Below are positions 56,897-64,000 of a DNA stretch of 64,000 nt, one piece after another. Position 1 is the stretch's first letter. Each line of letters starts with the position of its first letter. The notes under the pieces are model-generated. The model ran no database searches and was not told the DNA's origin. It saw only the letters and a program-made list of their open reading frames with translations. The stretch comes from Magnetospirillum sp902729445 (GTDB lineage: Bacteria; Pseudomonadota; Alphaproteobacteria; Rhodospirillales; Magnetospirillaceae), in assembly GCF_902729445.1 (NCBI RefSeq), contig NZ_CACVCE010000067.1, positions 1 through 64,000 on the forward strand, given 5' to 3'. The translations under genes were made by a program, and so were the position numbers.

Positions 56897-58023
56897 CGGC
56901 TACCCCCCGTGGCCAGGCGCTGGGCCAGGGCGCGAGCCTTGGCCACCACCGCCTGGTCGTCGGAACCGGCGGCCCGGTTCAGCCAATAGGCCGCCGAGGT
57001 CGGGTCCGCCGGTTGGCCGAAACCGGCCAGCAGCATCAGGCCGTAATTCAGCTGGGCCGCCGCCAGTCCCTGCTCGGCGGCCTGGCGGCACCATTCGGCC
57101 GACTGCTCGGGGTCAGGCTGGCCACCCACGCCTTGGCGCAGCATGTTGGACAGGTTGAAGGCGCAATCGCAATCGCCCAACTCGGCGCCCTGACGGTAAT
57201 AGGCCATGGCCTTGGCGGGATCGGCCGCGACGCCGTGGCCAGCCTCGTACAGGGTGCCCAGGGCGAACAGGGCCGCCACCTCGCCATGGGCGGCGGCCTT
57301 GGCGTACCATTGCGCCGCCACCGCCGCATCGGCCGGGCAGCCGCGCCCGGCGCGGATCATGTTGCCCAGGTTGAACTCGGCCGGACCGTCGCCCTTGTGG
57401 GCGGCGGCCAGATACCAGCGCAGCGCTTCCTTGTCGTTCTTGCGGGTGCCCAGCCCCAGATCGATCATCACCGCCAGCGAATAGGCGCCGCGCACGTCGC
57501 CCTGGTTGGCCGCCTTGGTGTACCAGGCCACCGCTTCCACCTCGTCGGCCTCGATTCCCAGTCCCTGGCGATAGACATTGCCCAGCAACACCTGCGCCGT
57601 GGCATCGCCGGACGCCGCCGCCGCCCGCACCGCGTCAAGGTCGCCGACCGCGTCCAGGTCCAGCGGATCGGGGTCGGGATCGGGCAGCCGGACCGGGGCG
57701 TCGAAGCCGCCGTCATTGGTGCCGGCCGGTTTCAATCCGTCCAGCAATTCCTCGAGACTGGGGGCGGCGCGCCGCACCGGGGCAGGGGCCTCGGGCAGGC
57801 GAATGGTGATGTCGGCCCCGTCCTGGGCCATCAGCGCCAAGGAATGGCGGGCGCCGGCATGCCCGCCATCGGCGGCCGCGTTCAGCCAGCCGGCCGCTTC
57901 GCGCGGGTCGCGGGGGACCTTCAGACCCAGGCGGAAGGCTTCGCCCAATTGGAAGGCGGCGGCACCATCGCCGGCCTGGGCGGCCCGGCGAAGGGCGATG
58001 ATATGATCGGGTTCCCTGGCCAT
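56893..58023 (-). CDS. SEL1-repeat (TPR-like) protein
   Basis: The 376-residue protein is a string of SEL1-like repeats, such as AAAFQLGEAFRLGLKVPRDP, VLLGNVYRQGLGIEADEVE, AYSLAVMIDLGLGTRKNDKE, EFNLGNMIRAGRGCPADAA, ALFALGTLYEAGHGVAADPA and AFNLSNMLRQGVGGQPDPE. SEL1 repeats are helical scaffolds for protein contacts. A low-complexity acidic/Pro stretch (about residues 85-135) separates the first repeats from the rest. No signal peptide. The ATG at 58023 gives MAREPDHIIALRRAA; an upstream frame to 58113 is not supported. Coupled by ATGA to the 565-aa gene. Confidence 0.88.
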   Translation of the reverse strand: MAREPDHIIALRRAAQAGDGAAAFQLGEAFRLGLKVPRDPREAAGWLNAAADGGHAGARHSLALMAQDGADITIRLPEAPAPVRRAAPSLEELLDGLKPAGTNDGGFDAPVRLPDPDPDPLDLDAVGDLDAVRAAAASGDATAQVLLGNVYRQGLGIEADEVEAVAWYTKAANQGDVRGAYSLAVMIDLGLGTRKNDKEALRWYLAAAHKGDGPAEFNLGNMIRAGRGCPADAAVAAQWYAKAAAHGEVAALFALGTLYEAGHGVAADPAKAMAYYRQGAELGDCDCAFNLSNMLRQGVGGQPDPEQSAEWCRQAAEQGLAAAQLNYGLMLLAGFGQPADPTSAAYWLNRAAGSDDQAVVAKARALAQRLATGGSR

Positions 58024-58100
58024 CTCCGCCCCCCGGGATCGGTCGTTGCCCACACGCATGAAGGATGCCCGATCCCCCCATCTTCGCCAACCAAAGAAAA

Positions 58101-58127
58101 GGCCGGCCCCCATTCTGGGGACCGGCC
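58101..58127 (-). terminator. Terminator of the fliK-flgD-flgE operon
   Basis: GGCCGG/CCGGCC with an inner CCCCA/TGGGG extends around a 3-nt loop. On the minus strand TTTTCTTTGG follows. It starts 22 nt past the flgE stop. Confidence 0.85.
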
Positions 58128-58148
58128 GAAAGTGTGCGCGAAGAAGGT

Positions 58149-60236
58149 TTATCGCTTGATGTTGACCAGTTCGTCCAACATCTCGTCGGCGGTGGTGATG
58201 ATCTTGGCCGCCGCCGAATAGGCGCGCTGGGTGACGATCATGGTGGTGAATTCCGAGCCGATATCGACGGTCGAGGCTTCCAGCGACGCCGCGTTGACCG
58301 AGCCGGCACCGGCCGAGCCCGCGGTGCGCAGCGTCGGCTCGCCCGAATTGTCGGTCGAGATGAAGACGTTACCGGTCAGGCTGTCCATACCGTTGGGGTT
58401 GACGAAGGTCGCCACCGGGATCTGGAAGACCGGGCGGGTCACGCCGTTGTCGAACAAGGCGGTGACGATGCCGTCGGTACCGATCGAGACGCCGGCGAAG
58501 TTGCCGAACTTGGCGCCGTTCTGGCTCCAATAGGCCAACTGATAGGCGCCGTTCAGCTGGGTCATGCCGTCCGACAGGTTCAGGTTGCCCAGGAACACGC
58601 CGATCGAGTCGGTGCCCGACATGTCTTCCGAACCGTTGGCCCAGTCGATGTCGGCATAGGCGACGTTGATTTCCTTGGGCGTGCCGTCGCCGTTGAATTC
58701 GATGGCGTCTTCCGAGGTGCCGCCGGTGATGTTGATGGCCGACACCGTGAAGGTGTCCGAATTGGTGATGTCCTGCCCCTGCTTGGTGGCGGGGTTGCCA
58801 TCGGACAGGTCCAGGGTGTCCAGGCCGGCGACCACCAGGTCGTCGGTGGCGTCGCGCTGGCGGAAGATCATCGAGTTGGTGCCGGCCAGGCGCTCGGCAT
58901 AGGTGATGCCGTCGGTGGTCTTGGTGACCGGCACGGCGGCGGTGGTGGTCGTACTACTGTTGGTCCAACTGGCGAAGTCGCCGGTCGAGGTGCCCAACAT
59001 GGTGAAGCTCATGGCGTCTTCGCTGTAGACGTACAGCCGATTGCCCTGGTTTGCAGCCTTGAGACCCAGCGAGCTGAAGGTGGTGTTCGAATTCAGCGCC
59101 GTGGCTGCCGACGCGGCGGTCAGACCATCCAACTCGGCCGCGCTGTTGAAGTTATAGGTGGTGCCGTTGACCGAGATGTTCAGCAGGTTGCCGGCACCGA
59201 TGGCGGCGCCGACATCGTTGTAAAGCGAGTTGTATTCCAACTGGAACGCCTTGTTGACGTCAGCCGCCAGGCTGTCGACGAAGGCGCCGGTGTTGGCCGC
59301 CGAGGACGGGTTGGTGTAGAAGGTGCCGGCGGTGGCCCCGTCGGTACCGGTGTCGGTCTCGAAGGTGTAGGTGGTGCCGTTGATGGCCATGGTCATCGAG
59401 CCGGTGGTCTGCGGCAGGCCATTGAAGTCCAGGCGTCCCATCGCCGAATAGATCGTGCTGCTATCCTTTTTCAGGTGCATGCTCTTGGCGCCTTCCGGCG
59501 GGATGCCTTCGACGTCCCAGCGGTTCTGCGCGATCTTCTCCCAGGTGAACTGCACGGTGGCGTCGCCGCCCAGGCTGTCATAGATGGTCACCGGCTGCTT
59601 GAACAGGTCGCCGACCTCGGCGCCGTTGGGCAGGTTGGCGCCCATGCGCAGGTTGCGGGTCTGCGAGGCGGTGCCGCCGACTTCGTTCATGTTCAGCGGC
59701 CGCAGGTGGGTCGCCGACACGATGTTGTCGTTGATGTACGAGGTGTCGCCGCTATCGTCCTTATAGGCCTTCATGTAGACGTCGTTGCCGACGGTGACCT
59801 TCGAGGCCTGGGTCGAATTGTCCCAGCCCATCAGGGTCCAGCCTTGCATGAACCAGCCCGACACGTTCTGCAGATAGCCTTCGCTATCGACCTTGAACGA
59901 ACCGGCGCGGGTATAGGCGAACATGTCGCCGTCCTGCGGGTGGGCGGCTTCGTTGACCACGAAGAAGCCCTGGCCGGACAGGCCGATGTCGGTCGCCGAG
60001 CTGGTCGCCTGCAGCAGGCCCTGGATGTCGATGCCGGCGCGCGGCTTCGATTGCACGCCACCAGGCGAGTATGCGGTGAGTGACGTCTGCTTGGTCACCA
60101 GCGTCTGGAAGTTTACCTTCGTGCCCTTGTAGCCGATGGTGTTGACGTTGGTGATGTTGTCGGAGATCGCGCCCATGGCCGACGACTGAGCCGCCAGACC
60201 AGACACACCCGCGAACAAAGCGCCGTACAAGCTCAT
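58149..60236 (-). CDS. flgE: Flagellar hook protein FlgE
   Basis: FlgE polymerises into the flagellar hook. The N-terminus MSLYGALFAGVSGLAAQSSA and SDNITNVNTIGYKGTKVNFQ carries the Asn-Asn-Asn-type rod/hook motif, with IGLSGQGFFVVNEAA after it. The C-terminus ends FTTMIVTQRAYSAAAKIITT and ADEMLDELVNIKR, both coiled-coil assembly helices. The 695 residues are far more than the roughly 400 of E. coli. The extra 250-300 residues sit in the middle (about 260-520), Ser/Thr/Ala-rich like a surface domain. Last gene of an operon with fliK and flgD, ended by a terminator. Confidence 0.95.
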   Translation of the reverse strand: MSLYGALFAGVSGLAAQSSAMGAISDNITNVNTIGYKGTKVNFQTLVTKQTSLTAYSPGGVQSKPRAGIDIQGLLQATSSATDIGLSGQGFFVVNEAAHPQDGDMFAYTRAGSFKVDSEGYLQNVSGWFMQGWTLMGWDNSTQASKVTVGNDVYMKAYKDDSGDTSYINDNIVSATHLRPLNMNEVGGTASQTRNLRMGANLPNGAEVGDLFKQPVTIYDSLGGDATVQFTWEKIAQNRWDVEGIPPEGAKSMHLKKDSSTIYSAMGRLDFNGLPQTTGSMTMAINGTTYTFETDTGTDGATAGTFYTNPSSAANTGAFVDSLAADVNKAFQLEYNSLYNDVGAAIGAGNLLNISVNGTTYNFNSAAELDGLTAASAATALNSNTTFSSLGLKAANQGNRLYVYSEDAMSFTMLGTSTGDFASWTNSSTTTTAAVPVTKTTDGITYAERLAGTNSMIFRQRDATDDLVVAGLDTLDLSDGNPATKQGQDITNSDTFTVSAINITGGTSEDAIEFNGDGTPKEINVAYADIDWANGSEDMSGTDSIGVFLGNLNLSDGMTQLNGAYQLAYWSQNGAKFGNFAGVSIGTDGIVTALFDNGVTRPVFQIPVATFVNPNGMDSLTGNVFISTDNSGEPTLRTAGSAGAGSVNAASLEASTVDIGSEFTTMIVTQRAYSAAAKIITTADEMLDELVNIKR

Positions 60237-60261
60237 GGTACCCTCCTAATCCCGGCCAGTC

Positions 60262-60939
60262 TTATTGAAGGCTGGCGGTGTCGCGCACGGTCAGCACCTT
60301 ATCGATGGTGGTGACCACCTTGCCCATGGCAAGGAGCGTTTCTGTGCTATCCGAGGCAACGTCGGTGACCTTGCCGTAAACCGTGATGGCGCTTTCCATC
60401 GACTCGCCTTCGCCGTTCATCGCCACCACCTGCACGGTGTAGGCGCCGTCGGTCAGCTTGTTGCCGTTGGTGTCTCGACCATCCCAGCTCGCCTCGTGGC
60501 GGCCCGAGGTGGTTTCGGCCGGCAGGTTGGCGACAACCTTGCCCGAGGCGTCCTTGATGACCAACGCGGCGCTGCGGGCTTCTTCCCCCAGGGTGTAGCT
60601 GAAGTTGGCCTTGCCGTCCTGCAGCGGAACCTGGCTGCTCTCGGTCTCGATGGTCTGGCCGATATAGGCGATGGCCTGGGCCTTCAAATTGACCTGGCCG
60701 ACACCGATCAGCTTTTCCAGATTGGTGTTGGCGGCGATCTGCTGCTCGACGTTGGCGAACTGGACCAGCTGGTTGGTGAACTCGTTCGAGTCCATCGGCG
60801 ACAGCGGGTCCTGGTTCTTCAGCTGGACGGTCAGCATGGTCAGGAAGGTGTCGAAATTCTCGGCCAGCTTCTTGCCGGATGCCAGCGACTTGCTGGTGTC
60901 GGCGGCTGTAAGGCCGGTGGTGTCGATGGCGGTAGTCAT
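60262..60939 (-). CDS. flgD: Flagellar hook assembly scaffold FlgD
   Basis: FlgD caps the growing hook and is lost when the hook is finished. The 225-residue protein has the conserved N-terminal stretch FDTFLTMLTVQLKNQDPLSP and MDSNEFTNQLVQFANVEQQI. The C-terminal part has FlgD Ig-like/Tudor-like features (NLPAETTSGRHEASWDGRDT, then GNKLTDGAYTVQVVAMNGEG). It lies 11 bp after fliK and 25 bp before flgE. Confidence 0.95.
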   Translation of the reverse strand: MTTAIDTTGLTAADTSKSLASGKKLAENFDTFLTMLTVQLKNQDPLSPMDSNEFTNQLVQFANVEQQIAANTNLEKLIGVGQVNLKAQAIAYIGQTIETESSQVPLQDGKANFSYTLGEEARSAALVIKDASGKVVANLPAETTSGRHEASWDGRDTNGNKLTDGAYTVQVVAMNGEGESMESAITVYGKVTDVASDSTETLLAMGKVVTTIDKVLTVRDTASLQ

Positions 60940-60950
60940 CGGGGTGCTCC

Positions 60951-62573
60951 TTAGACCTGGATGTCGACGCCGGAGCGGTTGCCGGCGAAGCGCCCTTGCG
61001 CCTGCTGCGCGGCGCCCGAGGCGGTGGCGTCGAGTCCGGTGGGGGCGCCCTGGCGACGGCCGCGGCCGCGACCCTGGGCATTACCTTCCTGGGCGCTCTG
61101 CTGCGATCCTTCGCGCAGGTTGAAGGTCAGCGAGCCCGCCTCGGTCTTGTACCCGGCGTCCTCGAGAGCCTTTTCCAACCCGCGGGAGTCCTTTTGCAGG
61201 ATGGCCAGGGTTTCCTTGTTGTCGGCGGTGACGGTGCCCGAGACGCGGCCGTCCTGGGCCAGGTCCAGCTTGACCTCGATGGCGCCCATCTCGACCGGCT
61301 TCAGCTGGATCTTGATGGTATCGACACCGTCCTTGGCCTGCTTGGCGATCTGGACGTTGACCTGGTCCATCACCTGCTGCTGCAATTGCTGCGGCTGGCG
61401 CGGGGCGTGCGGGGCCTGCGGGGCCTGGGCCTTCGAGGCGGCCTGCGTGCCGGACGGGCCGTTCAGACCGGCGACGGCCTGGCCCGATTGCTGGCCCTGC
61501 GAGGTCTGCGGCTGGTTCGAGGCCTCGATCTGGGCGGCCAGGGCGGCGATGAAGGGCTTGGCCTCGGCGGCCTTGCCCTGGGCGGAAGCCGCATTGTCCA
61601 GGGCCGGATTGGCGGCGATCTGCTGGCCGGCATTGTTGGTGCCCTGGCCCGAGGCGCCGTTGTTGCCGGCCGGGGTCTGGGCCAAGGCCAGCTGTTCCGG
61701 GGTCAGGCCGACATCCTGGGCCATCAAAAGGTCCAGCGACGAAGCGGCATCGGTGGTGGCGGCGGCGGTCTGGACCTGGACCTTGACGGCGACGCGGGCG
61801 GCCGTGCCGGCCAGCATGTCGGCCAGTTGGTCGGCCTGGTCCTGGGCGGCCTGGTCGATCGCCATATCCTCGGCGCCGTCCTTGGCCTTGCTCTTGCCGG
61901 TCTTGGCGGCGGTCGAGGCCAGGGCGGCAAATTCTGCCTGACCGGCTTCGTCGGCGTCGGACTGGGCGGTATCGTCGGTGTCGGCGGCCCCATTGTTGAC
62001 GATCGGGCCGGCCAGGTCGGCATCATCGTCTTTGGTCACCACCTGGGCGGCTGCGACCTCTTCGACCTGTTCGACGTCCACGACGTCCTGAGCGACCGGC
62101 TGGATCGCCACGGCGACCACCGGGGCCTCGATGACATCGACGGTCTCGGTCTCGACCGCGACCACCTCTTCCGGGGCGGATTGGGTCAGATCGTCGTCGG
62201 CGCTGGTGTCGAGCTTGGCCTGCTCTTCCGGGGCCGGGGCGGTGTCGGCCTTGGCTTCCGGCTTCGAGGTGGTCGGCTCGGGGCGGCTCGAAGCCTCGGC
62301 TTCCTTGCGGGGCGCCGGGCGGCTGGATTCCTTGGGCGCGGGCCGTTCGGCCTTTTCCGGGGCCTTGGCCGGGCGGGCCTCGGGGGCCGGACGGTCGAAG
62401 CTGGCCTTCATGGCGCTTTCGGCGTTGGGCTGCGTCGCCGCGACCGAATAACGGCCGCCCGACGATTGCAGGGCAGCGGCGAAGGCGTCGGCGGCGGTCT
62501 GGGCCTTGGAGCCCGAGGCAGGGGTCATATTGGCCTGCTCGAACGCGCGCTTGTTGATCGAATATACCGTCAT
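60951..62573 (-). CDS. fliK: Flagellar hook-length control protein FliK
   Basis: FliK measures hook length and switches export from hook to filament parts. The 540-residue protein has a long, low-complexity N-terminal ruler region rich in Ala, Gln, Pro and acidic residues (residues 10-410). The C-terminal Flg_hook domain reads DTIKIQLKPVEMGAIEVKLD, then GRVSGTVTADNKETLAILQK and GLEKALEDAGYKTEAGSLTF. It begins MTVYSINKRAFEQANM at 62573 and is the first gene of the operon, 33 nt after the start predicted from the sigma-54 promoter. The last 30 residues are Gly/Arg-rich. Confidence 0.92.
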   Translation of the reverse strand: MTVYSINKRAFEQANMTPASGSKAQTAADAFAAALQSSGGRYSVAATQPNAESAMKASFDRPAPEARPAKAPEKAERPAPKESSRPAPRKEAEASSRPEPTTSKPEAKADTAPAPEEQAKLDTSADDDLTQSAPEEVVAVETETVDVIEAPVVAVAIQPVAQDVVDVEQVEEVAAAQVVTKDDDADLAGPIVNNGAADTDDTAQSDADEAGQAEFAALASTAAKTGKSKAKDGAEDMAIDQAAQDQADQLADMLAGTAARVAVKVQVQTAAATTDAASSLDLLMAQDVGLTPEQLALAQTPAGNNGASGQGTNNAGQQIAANPALDNAASAQGKAAEAKPFIAALAAQIEASNQPQTSQGQQSGQAVAGLNGPSGTQAASKAQAPQAPHAPRQPQQLQQQVMDQVNVQIAKQAKDGVDTIKIQLKPVEMGAIEVKLDLAQDGRVSGTVTADNKETLAILQKDSRGLEKALEDAGYKTEAGSLTFNLREGSQQSAQEGNAQGRGRGRRQGAPTGLDATASGAAQQAQGRFAGNRSGVDIQV

Positions 62574-62615
62574 GGTCCGGTTCCCCGTAAATGGAGCCTT
62601 TGGCAGCCTTTCCTT

Positions 62616-62631
62616 CGCAATAGGCGTGCCA
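62616..62631 (-). promoter_or_regulatory. Sigma-54 promoter of fliK-flgD-flgE
   Basis: TGGCACG-CCTA-TTGCG on the minus strand matches the sigma-54 consensus (TGGCAC, 5 nt, TTGC) at every key base, with the GG and GC in correct spacing. The predicted start lies about 33 nt before the fliK ATG. Sigma-54 control of hook genes is usual in polar flagellates. Confidence 0.85.
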
Positions 62632-62746
62632 GACCGTGCCAATAGGCCTAGTGTGCTGAAAAACAACGATAAAAAATTTCACGGGGTGTCGTTGGCATGG
62701 TGCCGACCGGGAAAAACTTGCCGAGAGGGGGCAGGGATTGCCGGGC

Positions 62747-63007
62747 TTAATCCGGATCGGACTCGTCGGCCTTGGCCATGTTCATGATGCCGACGCCCAT
62801 GCCGACGCTGCCGAAGGTGACGAACAGGCCGAAGAAGAACAGCACCAGGACCAGGATCGGATGGCTGGACGACAGCGCCAGCGTGCGCAGATGGCCCAGG
62901 TCGATGGCCAGGGTGCCGATGCCGAAGGCGGCTCCGGCCGACAATCCGTAGACCAGATGGGCGCCTAGATAGCCCAGGGCTTCCTTCGCCTTGCGATCAA
63001 GCGGCAT
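62747..63007 (-). CDS. Small membrane protein, 86 aa
   Basis: This is an unrecognised protein with two membrane segments: about residues 12-38 (ALGYLGAHLVYGLSAGAAFG) and 52-78 (PILVLVLFFFGLFVTFGSVG). A short basic head (MPLDRKAKE) and an acidic tail (AKADESDPD) suggest both ends in the cytoplasm. It starts at 63007; upstream residues in the open frame belong to a repeat. It is read in the same direction as fliK, but the fliK promoter stands between them. Confidence 0.68.
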   Translation of the reverse strand: MPLDRKAKEALGYLGAHLVYGLSAGAAFGIGTLAIDLGHLRTLALSSSHPILVLVLFFFGLFVTFGSVGMGVGIMNMAKADESDPD

Positions 63008-63032
63008 GGCATGGTCCTTATCGCCCGCGGGG

Positions 63033-63108
63033 AAAAGTCCCTCGGCTTCGCCTCGGTGTACTTTATGAATCACCGTGAGAAAGTACACCGAGCGAAGCGA
63101 GGGACTTT
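63033..63108. repeat. Large imperfect hairpin downstream of the GNAT-Nudix gene
   Basis: Arms 63033-63064 and 63080-63108 pair along about 29 bp (AAAGTACACCGAGCGAAGCG and onward) with two small bulges and a 15-nt loop. On the minus strand it starts 14 nt past the GNAT-Nudix stop and ends in TTTT, so it may stop transcription. The GCGAAGC core suggests a REP-like origin. Confidence 0.65.
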
Positions 63109-63121
63109 CTTACGGCTGATC

Positions 63122-64000
63122 TCACACCCATTCGCGCAGGATGGCCACCAGGGGGATGTCGGCGGGCGGCATCGGCATGTCGCCCATGCGCGCGGGTCGC
63201 ACCCATTTCAGTCCCTGGCCTTCCTTGGCGATCGGGCTTCCTTTCCATGTGCGCACGGCATAGAGCGGCATCAACAGGTGGAAGGTGTCGTAATCGTACG
63301 AGGCAAAGGCCAAGGGCGCCAGACAGCTTTCGCCGACGTCGATACCCAGCTCTTCGTGCAGTTCGCGGATCAGGGCGGCTTCCGGGGTCTCGCCGTCATG
63401 GACCTTGCCGCCGGGGAATTCCCACAGGCCGGCCATCATCTTGCCGGGCGGCCGGCTGGCCATCAGCACCCGGCCGTCGGTGTCGATCAGCGCGGCCGCC
63501 GCGACCAGCAGCATCGGCCGCGCCGCGTGGGTGGCCGTCCACTGGTCGGCGGTCAAGGCGAAGCGGGGCGACACCACCGAGCACCCGCGCGAGGCCACGG
63601 CGCATTGGCTGTGGCCGTCGGGCAGGAAGCCGGCCTTGCCCAGGACGGTCTTGGACGCCGGATTGTCGGGATGGACCATCGCCCACAGCCGATTGATGCC
63701 CAGATCGGCGAACAGGTGGCGGGTCAGCCGGCGAAGCGCCTCGGTGGCGTAACCCTGGCCCCAGGCCTCGCGGGCCACCCAATAGCCCAGTTCGGCCGAG
63801 CCGTCGCAATCCATGGTGAAGCCGATGGCGCCGATCACCTGTTTGTCGGTGGTCCGCTCCATCGCCAGGCCGGCGCCTTGGCCCAATTGGCGGCGCTGTT
63901 CCTGCAGCAAGATGAAGGCGTGGGCGTCGGTCTCGTGATAGGGATGCGGGATGTTGGCGGTGTATTTCGCCATGTCCCAATCGTCGAGAACCGCCGCCAG
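63122..64000 (-). CDS. GNAT acetyltransferase-Nudix hydrolase fusion (5' end outside window)
   Basis: The protein joins two domains. The N-terminal part is a GNAT acetyltransferase (MERTTDKQVIGAIGFTMDCD, then ELGYWVAREAWGQGYATEAL with the acetyl-CoA loop, and NPASKTVLGKAGFLPDGH). From about residue 150 it is a MutT-type Nudix domain with the box GGKVHDGETPEAALIRELHE followed by ELGI, and a C-terminal MutT-like end. The Nudix part may clean oxidised nucleotides such as 8-oxo-dGTP. The frame stays open to the window end (upstream codons read LAAVLDDWD, a GNAT N-terminus), so the start lies beyond 64000. Confidence 0.88.
   Translation of the reverse strand: MAAVLDDWDMAKYTANIPHPYHETDAHAFILLQEQRRQLGQGAGLAMERTTDKQVIGAIGFTMDCDGSAELGYWVAREAWGQGYATEALRRLTRHLFADLGINRLWAMVHPDNPASKTVLGKAGFLPDGHSQCAVASRGCSVVSPRFALTADQWTATHAARPMLLVAAAALIDTDGRVLMASRPPGKMMAGLWEFPGGKVHDGETPEAALIRELHEELGIDVGESCLAPLAFASYDYDTFHLLMPLYAVRTWKGSPIAKEGQGLKWVRPARMGDMPMPPADIPLVAILREWV

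Noticed and set aside
60996..62645. 549-codon plus-strand frame opposite fliK
   Set aside because: Gly/Leu/Arg-rich shadow of the FliK low-complexity region.

Overview
The window looks like a chromosomal segment of a high-GC, motile alphaproteobacterium, most probably of the Rhodospirillales and Magnetospirillum-like. The grounds are the alphaproteobacterial order of the division/cell-wall cluster, an FtsZ with a very long linker, a CheZ, a single-domain hemerythrin, a 5-aminolevulinate synthase (Shemin pathway), an orphan NorQ/NorD-type pair, and interspersed repeats built on the CCGGGTCAAGCC theme. No magnetosome, rRNA, tRNA or CRISPR genes are seen. The genus is inferred, not proven.

Layout. 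(1) 1-25.4 kb, all on the minus strand, is a complete dcw cluster read mraZ-rsmH-ftsL-ftsI-murE-murF-mraY-murD-ftsW-murG-murC-murB-ddl-ftsQ-ftsA-ftsZ, then lpxC behind its own gap, a MoxR ATPase/VWA pair, bamD and recN. Most dcw junctions are 4-bp ATGA overlaps, so the block is strongly translationally coupled. Four TGGG boxes at exact 10-bp spacing upstream of mraZ look like MraZ operators. (2) 25.7-27.6 kb holds RNase P RNA (rnpB), cheZ and a hemerythrin. (3) 27.7-41.8 kb is mixed housekeeping: a nuclease/phosphatase-fold enzyme, a VOC protein, a universal stress protein, an NHLRC2-like thioredoxin/NHL protein, a class III aminotransferase, hemA, a TonB/TolA-like protein, a PadR-like regulator-radC-ParA operon, a STAS/HATPase/PP2C partner-switching module, a rhodanese and a cyclic-nucleotide-binding protein. 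(4) 41.9-43.9 kb is a small island set into the 3' end of guaA and bounded by two 81-bp copies of the guaA tail (about 90% identical). It carries a DUF488 protein overlapped by an uncharacterised partner, at visibly lower GC, with no recombinase. This is the best candidate for an undescribed system. (5) 43.8-54.8 kb carries guaA, a lipoprotein, an aromatic amino-acid operon (chorismate mutase-hisC-tyrC), metX-metW, an ABC-2 permease, recX-arsC, small unknown genes, a repeat-rich noncoding stretch with a 247-bp palindrome, and a thermonuclease behind a structured leader. (6) 54.8-64 kb carries HU, an unknown helical protein with a SEL1-repeat protein, the fliK-flgD-flgE operon behind a clear sigma-54 promoter, a small membrane protein, and a GNAT-Nudix fusion cut by the window end.

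How it fits together. Regions 1 and 6 supply septum, peptidoglycan, lipid A and outer-membrane assembly, and the flagellar hook. Amino-acid, heme and nucleotide biosynthesis genes sit between. Repeats (REP/BIME-like pairs at 29.65-29.87 kb and 46.0 kb, and the 53.5-53.9 kb cluster) occupy gene ends and gaps. Starts were chosen from ribosome-binding sites, overlaps and family length. The notable cases are ftsZ (second ATG), murE (TTG) and the DUF488 gene (GTG).
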